The notes under the pieces: model-generated
Told to the model about the DNA's origin: nothing
Databases searched by the model: none
Seen by the model: the letters and a program-made list of their open reading frames with translations, nothing else
Origin: an uncultured Bacteroidales bacterium
Lineage (GTDB): Bacteria > Bacteroidota > Bacteroidia > Bacteroidales > P3
NCBI GenBank assembly: GCA_900316965.1
Contig: ONEY01000003.1
Coordinates: 1 to 64,000, forward strand
DNA length: 64,000 nucleotides
Reading direction: 5' to 3'
Shown here: positions 49,500-58,040 of the stretch, one piece after another
Layout: each line of letters opens with the position of its first letter
Numbering within the stretch: position 1 is the stretch's first letter
Program-made: the position numbers and the translations under genes

Positions 49500-50615
49500 A
49501 TGAAAAAAATAATTCCCCTTCTTTCTCTGCTGCTGGCGACATCTTTCGCCTATGCACAAAACTCCTCCATCAGCGGACAACTAACCCTGGCCAAGGGTGA
49601 ACAATGCCGTCTGATAGTAAGCCACGCCGACGGCAACAAACTCGTCTCCGACGACACCATCTTGCTTGACAAAACGGGACGCTTCCGCTTCCTAAGCAAG
49701 ATAACAAAACCCACACTTTATTTGCTCAAATTCGACTCTCACCAGAACAGCTTCACTCACGTAATGCTGGAACCCAACAACAAAATCGAACTGGAGCTTC
49801 GCTTCGACACCGCGATAGAAATCATTGACATCACAAAGGCAAAAGGCTCGGCCAACGTGGAACTCTACAAACAATTCAACGACATCTTGAAAGAGTATGC
49901 CTACAAAAATAACGCTCTGTCCGTAGAGTTCAACTCGTTGTCAACCAACGAGGCAAGAAAACAAGAGCTGGTAACTTTGGCCAACGCTATGCTGCCAGAA
50001 AGAAATTCGAAAATTGCGTCATTGCTGAAAAACAACAGCAACAACCTTATTAGCGCTTTCCTTGTGACTTATTTCGACGAATCACCTGCCGACTATATTG
50101 AAATATATGAAACAATCCTTTCTAACCTAAAAGGGAAATACGACGGCAACGAATTCGTCCAACACGTGGAATCTGTCGTCAAAAAAAATCTTGGACCCGG
50201 ACGCATAGCACCGGAAATAGCAATGAAAGACCCCGAAGGCAATATACGCAAACTCAGCGACCTCCGAGGCAAAATTGTCATGATTGACTTCTGGGCGTCT
50301 TGGTGCCGCCCCTGCCGCATGGAAAACCCCAACGTTGTAAAACTCTACCACAAATACCACGACAAAGGTTTCGAAATATATAGCGTCTCGTTGGACAAGA
50401 ACCGGGCCGACTGGGTTCGCGCCATCGAGCAAGACGGTCTCGTGTGGCCCAACCACGTCAGCGACCTCAACGGATGGACCTCCTCAGGAGGAGCCACCTA
50501 TGGCATTATGTCCGTCCCAAGCACCGTACTTGTCGACCGCGATGGCAAAATCATAGCCCGCAACCTTCGCGGCTACGACCTGGCCAACAAACTGAAAGAG
50601 ATCTTCGGAGAATGA
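49500..50615 (+). CDS. TlpA/thioredoxin-like protein with DUF4369-like N-terminal domain
   Basis: A 371-residue exported protein: signal peptide (MKKIIPLLSLLLATSFAYAQ), a beta-rich N-terminal domain of the DUF4369 kind (SISGQLTLAKGEQCRLIVS), a helical middle, then an AhpC/TSA-TlpA thioredoxin fold (about 235-371). The redox motif is WCRPC, with Cys269 and Cys272. GATYGIMSVPSTVLVDRDGK holds the cis-proline. It probably reduces disulfides or protects against thiol damage in the periplasm. It is likely co-transcribed with the S41 protease. Confidence 0.88.
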   Translation: MKKIIPLLSLLLATSFAYAQNSSISGQLTLAKGEQCRLIVSHADGNKLVSDDTILLDKTGRFRFLSKITKPTLYLLKFDSHQNSFTHVMLEPNNKIELELRFDTAIEIIDITKAKGSANVELYKQFNDILKEYAYKNNALSVEFNSLSTNEARKQELVTLANAMLPERNSKIASLLKNNSNNLISAFLVTYFDESPADYIEIYETILSNLKGKYDGNEFVQHVESVVKKNLGPGRIAPEIAMKDPEGNIRKLSDLRGKIVMIDFWASWCRPCRMENPNVVKLYHKYHDKGFEIYSVSLDKNRADWVRAIEQDGLVWPNHVSDLNGWTSSGGATYGIMSVPSTVLVDRDGKIIARNLRGYDLANKLKEIFGE

Positions 50616-50674
50616 CGAACACTGTCATATACAGGAACACAAAAAAATTCGCTCAATACCACCCATCTTTGCGC

Positions 50675-51196
50675 TCAATCAACAAACATGCGATGAATAT
50701 CCATATGCCATGTGATACCGAAGTTCACATTCATTGTATTAACAAATGACAACAGGGTGCCTTGTGCGTCCTCGTTCCCGGTTTTGCAATAAGATAATAC
50801 ACCATGAATCCTGACATCTTTGCATGCCGTTGGTTGATATTCAAAACCAACCCCACATTTGGTCAATCGACTACCCGATGAGATAAGGCAGTCGAGCGGG
50901 ACAGCGTCGTAGAAGTCACATTCCGAAAGGTTTTGCTCATATGAAGCCTTGCCGTAGATGCTGAAATCATCCTGTACTTTCCAATTGAAACATAGTACCG
51001 CAGCAAAATTTTTCCACCAATCACTCATCTCCAGTAATGCAATGTCCGAATGCAAAGATGTAAGAAAAATTTGCTTAGGAGAGAAAAAGTTCAGAAGTTT
51101 TCTAGGATTAGGTTCAACATGTGAATGCAACATACCCCTCCTTATGTTCTGTCGCTCCATCAGAACTACAGTTGTAAACATGAATATTGTATCCAT
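50675..51196 (-). pseudogene. Probable remnant of an outer-membrane beta-barrel protein
   Basis: A 173-codon frame whose later part reads like the last strands of a porin: alternating strands such as FAAVLCFNWKVQDDFSIYGK, CGVGFEYQPTACKDVRIHGV and FVNTMNVNFGITWHMDIHRM, ending close to an aromatic residue. The first 70 residues are not barrel-like and there is no signal peptide in frame. A short frame just upstream (MLGIISAIFTFLWIQYSCLQL, then stop) looks like a disconnected signal sequence, suggesting frameshifts and deletion. The family cannot be named. Confidence 0.4.
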
Positions 51197-51277
51197 AAAA
51201 AGGTGAATATTGCCGATATAATGCCGAGCATTGCTATTCCAAAAGGCACTCTATCTGTCAGCACGTTTTTACATAAT

Positions 51278-51310
51278 GCTTGAAAGTTCAAAATTATTAT
51301 TGTACTTTTG
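51278..51310 (+). promoter_or_regulatory. Promoter of the Nudix gene
   Basis: CTTG (51278-51281), a 21-bp spacer and TACTTTTG (51303-51310) fit the Bacteroidota promoter pattern, 83 bp before the ATG at 51393. Confidence 0.6.
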
Positions 51311-51392
51311 CAATACGGAATAGAGGTTGCAAATTTTTTACATATCTTATATACACTTGATTCTCAATCTACAATCCATCAAACACAGAAAA

Positions 51393-51839
51393 ATGTATAC
51401 CTACGAATATCCTCGACCGGCATTGACGGCCGACATAGTTCTTTTTAATGAGGAGCTCTCCCATGTTCTTCTGATTCAACGCCGCAACGACCCATACAAA
51501 GACTGTTGGGCTTTCCCTGGTGGTTTCTTCGATATGACCGACAGCGACATCGAGCATACAGCGGCACGCGAACTGGAAGAGGAGACTTCTCTCACAGGAA
51601 TCCCGCTGACAATGGCCTGTGTGGCTTCGCGCGACGGCCGTGACCCTAGAGGACGCACGGTGTCGGTTGTTTTCACCGCTTGCGTCAACCGCGACAATAT
51701 CCAGCCTCGTGGCGGCGACGACGCCAAGGAGGCTCGCTGGTTCCCGCTCGACGCTCTGCCTCCTCTGGCTTTTGACCATGCCGAAATCCTGAAAAAAATA
51801 CTTAAAGAACGAGTTTTTTCGTCCTCACACAATAAATAA
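51393..51839 (+). CDS. Nudix hydrolase
   Basis: A 148-residue hydrolase for nucleoside diphosphate-linked compounds. The start at 51393 (MYTYEYPRPALTADIV) is preferred over an in-frame ATG at 51327. The Nudix box is GGFFDMTDSDIEHTAAREL followed by EEETSL. It has one extra residue before RE and Ser in place of the usual Gly, but the metal-binding REL-EE core is intact. The family resembles ADP-ribose or ADP-sugar pyrophosphatases; the substrate is uncertain. Confidence 0.85.
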   Translation: MYTYEYPRPALTADIVLFNEELSHVLLIQRRNDPYKDCWAFPGGFFDMTDSDIEHTAARELEEETSLTGIPLTMACVASRDGRDPRGRTVSVVFTACVNRDNIQPRGGDDAKEARWFPLDALPPLAFDHAEILKKILKERVFSSSHNK

Positions 51840-51926
51840 TGATATTGCTAGTTTTGTATCCTAGCAACGGCTACAAAAAAAGCCTTGCATCATCTAATCT
51901 GCACATTCAAGAACAACAATAAAAAC

Positions 51927-52994
51927 ATGAGCTCAATAACAAAAACAATGATAGAAATGGCGCTTAGCCATGTCGACGATCCCGATTTAGGGCAGAGCCT
52001 AACTCAACTTGGAATGATAGAGAACATCTCTGTCGACGGAATGAGGGTAAGCTTTGATTTGGTGCTAACCACACCAGCATGCCCCATGAAGTCGAAAATG
52101 AAAGAGGACTGCATCAACGCCATACATGAATATGTGGACCGCAACGCCCAGGTCGAAGTCAACCTCACATCTCGCAAGATTGAGCAACCTAAGCCTGAAG
52201 AAATGTTCCCCAACATCAAAAACACCATACTAGTGGCCAGCGGCAAAGGCGGAGTAGGCAAATCAACTGTCGCTGTCAACCTCGCTGTTGCCTTAGCCAA
52301 AACAGGCGCCAAAGTAGGCCTCATAGACGCCGACGTATATGGCCCTTCTATCCCTATCATGTTCAACATCACTGAGAACGACATCTATGGTGAGAAACAT
52401 GGCGACAAAACATACATGACTCCCATCATGAAATACAATGTCAAGCTAATGTCTGTAGGCTTTCTGGTCGATCCCGACAAAGCAATGGTATGGCGCGGAC
52501 CCATGGCAAGCGGCGCTCTCAAACAGCTGCTCACCGAGACTTGGTGGGACGAGATAGATTACCTTGTGGTCGACATGCCCCCAGGAACAGGCGACATTCA
52601 ACTCACCATAGCTCAGACTCTGCCCGTAAGTGGCGCCATCATAGTAAGCACACCTCAACAAGTCGCCCTGGCCGACGTGGTGCGCGGAGTGGAAATGTTC
52701 CAAAACCCCAACATCAACATTCCTGTCCTTGGCTTCGTCGAAAATATGGCTTGGTTCACTCCCGCCGAACTGCCTAACAACAAATACTATATCTTCGGCA
52801 AAGAAGGCTGCAGCAAACTATCCAAAGAGATGGGCATACCCCTGCTAGGACAAATACCTCTGGTTCAAAGCATAGCCGAAAGTGGCGACAACGGCAAACC
52901 TGTGGCTCTCTGGAGCGAAAACCCCACACCGGAAAGCGAAGCTTTCGACAAACTGGCCGAGAACACCATTCGTGAAATTTGCAAAAAGAAATAA
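51927..52994 (+). CDS. Mrp/ApbC family Fe-S carrier ATPase
   Basis: A 355-residue P-loop ATPase that carries or inserts Fe-S clusters. The N-terminal MIP18-like domain is 1-95 (ALSHVDDPDLGQSLTQLGMI). The deviant Walker A is GKGGVGKST at about 106-114, then IDADVYGPSIP and VDMPPGTGDIQLT. The CxxC that holds a bridging cluster in classical Mrp is absent (the segment reads AWFTPAELPNNKYYIFG), as in many Bacteroidales copies. The start at 51927 avoids an upstream TTG frame. A NifU-like gene follows, which supports the role. Confidence 0.88.
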   Translation: MSSITKTMIEMALSHVDDPDLGQSLTQLGMIENISVDGMRVSFDLVLTTPACPMKSKMKEDCINAIHEYVDRNAQVEVNLTSRKIEQPKPEEMFPNIKNTILVASGKGGVGKSTVAVNLAVALAKTGAKVGLIDADVYGPSIPIMFNITENDIYGEKHGDKTYMTPIMKYNVKLMSVGFLVDPDKAMVWRGPMASGALKQLLTETWWDEIDYLVVDMPPGTGDIQLTIAQTLPVSGAIIVSTPQQVALADVVRGVEMFQNPNINIPVLGFVENMAWFTPAELPNNKYYIFGKEGCSKLSKEMGIPLLGQIPLVQSIAESGDNGKPVALWSENPTPESEAFDKLAENTIREICKKK

Positions 52995-53060
52995 TAATCT
53001 CTATCTGTCACCTGATGGCTTCAATGCCACTACGTGACTCCATAAAACTAAGAAACAATT

Positions 53061-53309
53061 ATGACCGACGAACAAAAATCAGCTATCGAAAAAAAGGTAC
53101 AGAACGCTTTGTCCCAAATACGCCCCTACCTTCAGCAAGACGGTGGCGACGTTGAATATGTCGACATGACCAACGAGGGTGTTGTCATGGTAAAACTTAA
53201 AGGACATTGCGGAAGTTGCCCCCATGCCATGCAGACCCTCAAACAAGGAATTGAGTCAGCCATAAAAAAAGTCATTCCGGAAGTAAAAAGCGTTGAGAGA
53301 GTAGGATAA
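53061..53309 (+). CDS. NifU-like Fe-S scaffold protein
   Basis: An 82-residue protein made only of the NifU C-terminal domain. PYLQQDGGDVEYVDM and GHCGSCPHAMQTLKQGIE, with Cys50 and Cys53, would hold a [4Fe-4S] cluster. It follows the Mrp gene after 66 bp, and the two very likely work together in Fe-S delivery. Confidence 0.9.
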   Translation: MTDEQKSAIEKKVQNALSQIRPYLQQDGGDVEYVDMTNEGVVMVKLKGHCGSCPHAMQTLKQGIESAIKKVIPEVKSVERVG

Positions 53310-53339
53310 TAAAAAGAGTAAGATAATAAAAACAACACT

Positions 53340-53927
53340 ATGGTATACACTCGTACAGGAGACAATGGTACCACTTCTCTTGTAGGTGGCAAGCGAGTGA
53401 AGAAATACGACACTCGAGTTGTAGCCTACGGCACCGTTGATGAACTAAACTCTCATATCGGCCTTTTGGCCGAAATGATTGCACTGAAAAAAAACGACAT
53501 CAAAATTGACTTCGATATCCGAGAACAATTTGCGTCTAGCTTCCTTCAACTTAAGCGAATTCAGAACAATCTCTTTGTTCTTCAAACACTCTTGGCCACC
53601 GAAAATGATGAGACATACAAAAAACTACCCCAACTGAAAGAGGAAACAGTAAGCGAGATGGAAAAATGGATCGACCAGATGGACGCCAAATTGCCAAAAC
53701 TCTCCAGCTTTGTCATCCCTGGCGGCAGCATAGAGTCGGCTCAAGCTCATGTGGCTCGTACAGTTTGCCGTCGCGGCGAACGTGAGATTGTCAAACTTTC
53801 TGAGAAAGAAAATATAGACCCCCTGCTAATCAAATTCATCAACAGAACATCTGATTATCTGTTTGTTCTATCACGCTACATCCTCCTCCTTGAAAAGAAA
53901 AAAGAAAATTTTTGGAGTGCAGAATAA
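53340..53927 (+). CDS. PduO-type cob(I)alamin adenosyltransferase
   Basis: A 195-residue enzyme that makes adenosylcobalamin from ATP and reduced cobalamin. TRTGDNGTTSLVGGKRVKKY (ATP-binding), YGTVDELNSHIGLL, FVIPGGSIESAQAHVARTVC and RRGEREIV are classical. It lies 30 bp after the NifU-like gene. Adenosylcobalamin would serve enzymes such as methylmalonyl-CoA mutase, which is not in this window. Confidence 0.92.
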   Translation: MVYTRTGDNGTTSLVGGKRVKKYDTRVVAYGTVDELNSHIGLLAEMIALKKNDIKIDFDIREQFASSFLQLKRIQNNLFVLQTLLATENDETYKKLPQLKEETVSEMEKWIDQMDAKLPKLSSFVIPGGSIESAQAHVARTVCRRGEREIVKLSEKENIDPLLIKFINRTSDYLFVLSRYILLLEKKKENFWSAE

Positions 53928-54026
53928 TATTTGACAATTTATATCGTTAAGAGGGTTAAACAAAAACAAAGAATAATTGTTAAATATCATATTATCAATT
54001 TATTAATATAAAGTTTAAGAACCGTT

Positions 54027-54248
54027 ATGTATTGGACACTAGAATTGGCATCGAAACTAGAAGACGCACCCTGGCCAGCAACAAAAGATGAGCTTATCGA
54101 CTATGCTCTTCGCACAGGTGCCCCACTGGAAGTAATAGAAAATTTACAGGAAATTGAAGACGAAGGCGACCCTTACGATAGCATCGAAGACATCTGGCCC
54201 GACTACCCAACCAAAGAAGACTTCTTCTTTCAAGAAGACGAATACTAA
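54027..54248 (+). CDS. DUF2795 small acidic protein
   Basis: A 73-residue, very acidic cytoplasmic protein: MYWTLELASKLEDAPWPATK, LIDYALRTGAPLEVIENLQE and a C-terminal IWPDYPTKEDFFFQEDEY. This pattern is a conserved Bacteroidota protein of the DUF2795 kind with unknown function. It is followed by a strong terminator. Confidence 0.85.
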   Translation: MYWTLELASKLEDAPWPATKDELIDYALRTGAPLEVIENLQEIEDEGDPYDSIEDIWPDYPTKEDFFFQEDEY

Positions 54249-54295
54249 TAACGACTAAGAGGTATCTCCTCTGCAACACTTAGCGTTTCAATTAT

Positions 54296-54328
54296 AAAAG
54301 GGCCGAACTTAGTGTTCCGCCCTTTTTT
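54296..54328 (+). terminator. Terminator after the DUF2795 gene
   Basis: AAAAGGGC-GAAC pairs with GTTC-GCCCTTTT (one C/C mismatch), then TTTTTT. It lies 48 bp after the DUF2795 stop. Confidence 0.85.
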
Positions 54329-54372
54329 CTTACCTTCTCAATCGTATAGTCTTTTCAAAACTATTATCAATA

Positions 54373-55143
54373 ATGAAAATCAGCATACTCGGCTCGGGAA
54401 ATGTCGCCACACATCTGGCAAAAGCTTTCCATAACGTTGGCTATCAAATACTACAAATATGGTCGCGCGAATACGACCACGCCGAAACGTTGGCAAACCA
54501 AGTTTTCGCCGAACCCATCAACCGCCTGTCTCTTCTTTATCCTACCGCCGACTTTTATATTCTTGCCGTAACCGACGACGCTCTTTTCGACCTTGCCCTC
54601 GACCTCAAGCTGCGCGACGCTATCGTTCTTCACACTGCGGGATCGGTATCATTGAAGGTATTACAACCAATAAGCCGCAAACACGGAGTTATATGGTCCC
54701 CGCAAACTTTCATCCGCGACGCCTCTATGGACTACTCCTCTCTGCCTTTCTGCATCGAAGGTTCCTCTCCCGATGTCAAAGAGCATATCCGACAACTGCT
54801 CCTACCTATATCTCAACATATATATGTCGTCGACACTCTACAAAGACAATGGCTTCATCTTGCTGCGGTGATGACAAATAATTTTGGCAATGCAATCAAT
54901 GCATTGGCTCAAGATTTATTGATGGCTCACAACATTCCTTTCGAAATACTTCACCCTCTCATCGAGATGACCGCCGAAAAAATAAAACTCGGTGGCTTGT
55001 GGCAACAACAAACTGGACCCGCACGCAGACAAGACACTAAAACTCTCAACAACCAACGTCGACTCATCGCAGACGACGAGAAACTTCTTAAACTTTACGA
55101 TTTACTGACCGAGTTGATACAAGAAAAAACGAAAAGCAAATAA
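54373..55143 (+). CDS. Rossmann-fold DUF2520 protein
   Basis: A 256-residue protein with an NAD(P)-binding N-terminal domain (MKISILGSGNVATHLAKAF) and a C-terminal helical DUF2520 domain (LAAVMTNNFGNAINALAQDL, GPARRQDTKTLNNQRRLI). It resembles a 6-phosphogluconate-dehydrogenase-like or ketopantoate-reductase-like enzyme. The substrate is unknown. The TatD gene follows after 12 bp. Confidence 0.85.
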   Translation: MKISILGSGNVATHLAKAFHNVGYQILQIWSREYDHAETLANQVFAEPINRLSLLYPTADFYILAVTDDALFDLALDLKLRDAIVLHTAGSVSLKVLQPISRKHGVIWSPQTFIRDASMDYSSLPFCIEGSSPDVKEHIRQLLLPISQHIYVVDTLQRQWLHLAAVMTNNFGNAINALAQDLLMAHNIPFEILHPLIEMTAEKIKLGGLWQQQTGPARRQDTKTLNNQRRLIADDEKLLKLYDLLTELIQEKTKSK

Positions 55144-55155
55144 CACAACATAACA

Positions 55156-55950
55156 TTGATTGACACTCATTCACATATCTATTCGGAAGAATTCGACCTT
55201 GACAGAGATGAAGTGATTTCACGTGCCCGGCAAGTAGGCCTGACACACATTCTGTTGCCCGCCATTGACGTCGATAGCTATGACCGACTCGAAACTCTTG
55301 CACTGTCTGATACCAGCATGTTCCGACAAATGATGGGGCTACATCCAACTTCGGTCAATAACGAATACTTCTCTCAGCTTCTTGTAGCAAAAGAAAAACT
55401 CTTCTCCAACCCCGACAAATACATCGGAATTGGAGAAATTGGACTAGACTTTTATTGGGACACCACTTATAGAGAACAACAAACCGAAGCGCTTATTGTG
55501 CAACTATCGTGGGCCATGAAACTAAACAAACCTGTGGTGCTGCATCTCCGCAACGACAAAGATGGCTCTGAGGAAAACAATGCATATTCTGCCATTTTCA
55601 ACATCCTGGAAAAAAATCACATCCAAGGTCTTAAAGGCATATTCCATTGTTTCAGTGGTTCTCTTGACGATGCTCGTAGAGCCGTGGCCATGGGTTTTGT
55701 AATTGGTATTGGCGGTGTCGTGACCTACAAAAAATCTATTCTTCCTGATATCGTATCGGCTTTGCCTCTTGACAAGATTGTCCTTGAGACCGACGCCCCC
55801 TATCTGGCTCCCGTACCTCATCGTGGCCACCGCAACGAATGCGCTTTTATAATCAATGTGGCACAAAAAGTGGCCGAAATAAAGAACATCAGCCTCGAAA
55901 AAGTTGACGAGGTGACATCAGCTACTGCCAAAAACGTTTTCGGCCTGTAA
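55156..55950 (+). CDS. TatD family metal-dependent hydrolase
   Basis: A 264-residue TIM-barrel nuclease/hydrolase. The metal site is visible as IDTHSHIY (His5, His7 after the start), GEIGLDFYWD (Glu), HCFSGSLDDAR (His) and ETDAPYLAP (Asp). HRGHRNE completes the signature. The start is TTG at 55156; there is no ATG near, and the HxH motif must be included. It may act on DNA or D-aminoacyl-tRNA, as known for other members. Confidence 0.9.
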   Translation: MIDTHSHIYSEEFDLDRDEVISRARQVGLTHILLPAIDVDSYDRLETLALSDTSMFRQMMGLHPTSVNNEYFSQLLVAKEKLFSNPDKYIGIGEIGLDFYWDTTYREQQTEALIVQLSWAMKLNKPVVLHLRNDKDGSEENNAYSAIFNILEKNHIQGLKGIFHCFSGSLDDARRAVAMGFVIGIGGVVTYKKSILPDIVSALPLDKIVLETDAPYLAPVPHRGHRNECAFIINVAQKVAEIKNISLEKVDEVTSATAKNVFGL

Positions 55951-56026
55951 CACTAGCCGAGAAAAATCTCACCCCAAAGTGATTAAATATTTTTCATAAG
56001 AAAATGATTATTTCATGTATTTTTTG

Positions 56027-56034
56027 TAAATTTG
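56027..56034 (+). promoter_or_regulatory. -7 box of the OadA-like gene
   Basis: TAAATTTG fits TAnnTTTG, 76 bp before the ATG. No clean -33 TTTG is seen at the usual distance, so this is a weak call. Confidence 0.35.
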
Positions 56035-56110
56035 TTTTCTTTAATTTATTTAAACACAACCAACAACATATTATACTTCAAATTATTACACCATTTTAAG
56101 CATTAAAAAC

Positions 56111-57901
56111 ATGTCCAAAGAAATAAAATTCAGTCTCGTATATCGTGATATGTGGCAGTCGTCAGGGAAATATCAGCCACGCATTGACCAGCTAACCAAA
56201 ATAGCACCAGTCATAGTTGAAATGGGATGCTTTGATCGCATTGAGACCAATGGTGGCGCCTTTGAGCAAGTAAACCTCATGTATGGCGAAAATCCCAACA
56301 AGGCGGTTAGGGCTTGGACCAAAGCATTCAACGAGGCTGGCATTCAGACTCACATGCTGGAACGTGCCCTCAACGGACTGCGCATGTATGGTGTCCCTAA
56401 GGACGTGCGACAACTTATGCCTAAAGTGAAGAAAGCTCAAGGCGTTGACATTATGCGCTCTTTCTGCGGACTCAACGACCCTCGCAACCTTGAACTGTCA
56501 GTGAAGTACGCAAAGGAGGCTGGAATGATAAGCCAGGCCGCCCTGAGTATCACTCACTCTCCCGTCCACACTGTTGAGTACTACATGGGCATCGTTGACA
56601 AACTCGTAGAATTCGGAGCCGACGAGATTTGCCTTAAAGATATGGCCGGCGTTGGTCGCCCAGCCACTCTAGGCCGCCTCGTCAAAGAAATCAAAACTAA
56701 ATATCCGCATATAATCGTTCAATACCACGGCCACACAGGTCCGGGGCTGTCTATGGCTTCAACTCTGATGGTTGCTCAGGCTGGTGCAGACGTTATCGAC
56801 TGCGCCATGGAACCATTGTCTTGGGGCATGGTACACCCTGATGTCATTTCGGTACAAGCCATGCTTAAAGACGCGGGATTCACCGTCAAAGACATTAACA
56901 TGGACGCCTATATGGAGGCTCGCAAAATGACACAAGAGTTTATTGACGACTTCCTGGGTCTATATATCAACCCCGCAAATAGAATCAGCACTTCTTTGCT
57001 CGTTGGCTGCGGTCTGCCGGGTGGCATGATGGGCTCCATGATGACAGACCTTCGAGGTGTCCACGGCGCCATCAATATGGCTTTGAAAAAAAGCGGCAAA
57101 CCCGAGGTCAGTTTCGAAGAACTTACGGTACAATTATTCCAAGAAGTTGAATATATCTGGCCTAAACTAGGATACCCTCCTCTTGTTACTCCATTCAGCC
57201 AATACACTAAAAACATAGCTGTCATGAACTTGCTGTCTATGGCTCAAGGCAAACCTCGCTTCAGCCAAATAGACAAAGACAGCTGGAGCATGATACTGGG
57301 CAAAGCCGGCAAATTGCCAGGCGAATTGGCTCCGGAGATTGTACAATTAGCCAAAGAACAAGGAATGGAATTCTACGAAGGTGTCCCTCAAGACGCCTAC
57401 CCCGACGCCTTACCCGACTATATCAAAGAAATGGAAGACAACGGCTGGGATAGAGGTCAAGACGACGAGGAACTATTCGAACTCGCTATGCACGATCGCC
57501 AATACCGCGACTACAAGAGCGGTGTCGCCAAAGACCGATTCTACAAAGAAGTCGAAAAACTCAGAGCCGAGAAAAACAGCGTATCCTCAGCCCCTGCCGC
57601 CGAACCTGGCACCATGCCCAACTACATGAAAGAACGCTACCGCAACGCCACCCCTGTCGTTGCCTCAGCAACCGGACAACTGCTTTGGGAAATCGACTTT
57701 GACGACAAGAGCGTCCCTCCCTCTCCAGGACGAGAATACAAAAAAGGCGACACTTTCTGCACCATTCAGGCCAGCTACGCAATGATGCCGGTCACAATAG
57801 AAGTAGACGGTATCTTGGCCGACACATGCAGAACTCAAGGTGCTATGGTTAAGAAAGGTGACGTCATTGGCTGGATTGAGCCTAAGCAAAATAAAGACTA
57901 A
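56111..57901 (+). CDS. OadA-like carboxyltransferase with lysine-less biotinyl domain
   Basis: A 596-residue protein of the oxaloacetate decarboxylase alpha/pyruvate carboxylase B type. The TIM-barrel carboxyltransferase part (1-270) has YRDMWQSSGKYQPRID, GCFDRIETNGG, EICLKDMAGVGRP and YHGHTGPGLSMAS; the middle region (about 285-480) is PYC/OADA-like. The last 70 residues form a barrel-sandwich biotinyl fold, but at the attachment site AMKM is replaced by AMM (ASYAMMPVTIEVDG), so the biotin lysine is missing. It may depend on a separate biotin carrier. No beta or gamma decarboxylase subunit is nearby; rnfA follows. Confidence 0.82.
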   Translation: MSKEIKFSLVYRDMWQSSGKYQPRIDQLTKIAPVIVEMGCFDRIETNGGAFEQVNLMYGENPNKAVRAWTKAFNEAGIQTHMLERALNGLRMYGVPKDVRQLMPKVKKAQGVDIMRSFCGLNDPRNLELSVKYAKEAGMISQAALSITHSPVHTVEYYMGIVDKLVEFGADEICLKDMAGVGRPATLGRLVKEIKTKYPHIIVQYHGHTGPGLSMASTLMVAQAGADVIDCAMEPLSWGMVHPDVISVQAMLKDAGFTVKDINMDAYMEARKMTQEFIDDFLGLYINPANRISTSLLVGCGLPGGMMGSMMTDLRGVHGAINMALKKSGKPEVSFEELTVQLFQEVEYIWPKLGYPPLVTPFSQYTKNIAVMNLLSMAQGKPRFSQIDKDSWSMILGKAGKLPGELAPEIVQLAKEQGMEFYEGVPQDAYPDALPDYIKEMEDNGWDRGQDDEELFELAMHDRQYRDYKSGVAKDRFYKEVEKLRAEKNSVSSAPAAEPGTMPNYMKERYRNATPVVASATGQLLWEIDFDDKSVPPSPGREYKKGDTFCTIQASYAMMPVTIEVDGILADTCRTQGAMVKKGDVIGWIEPKQNKD

Positions 57902-57935
57902 TTAAACCTATATTTATAGTATTAGGGCAAAAAAA

Positions 57936-57967
57936 TTTGCTCAATCAAAAAATTAGATGTAATTTTG
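57936..57967 (+). promoter_or_regulatory. Promoter of rnfA
   Basis: TTTG (57936-57939), a 20-bp spacer and TAATTTTG (57960-57967) match the Bacteroidota consensus exactly. The last G is also the first base of the hairpin at 57967-58008, so transcripts from here would start inside its left arm. Confidence 0.75.
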
Positions 57968-58008
57968 CCGTCTGATTAGAACCATGAAAAATGGCCTAAT
58001 CAGACGGC
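57967..58008 (+). terminator. Large hairpin between the OadA-like gene and rnfA
   Basis: GCCGTCTGATTAG and CTAATCAGACGGC form a perfect 13-bp stem. Inside it CCAT/ATGG adds a second 4-bp stem around GAAAA. It is 65 bp after the OadA-like stop. The downstream T content is low, but the stability suggests a terminator or a 3'-end protector. Confidence 0.7.
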
Positions 58009-58040
58009 AATCATTTTAAAAACAACAAAATATACTCAAT

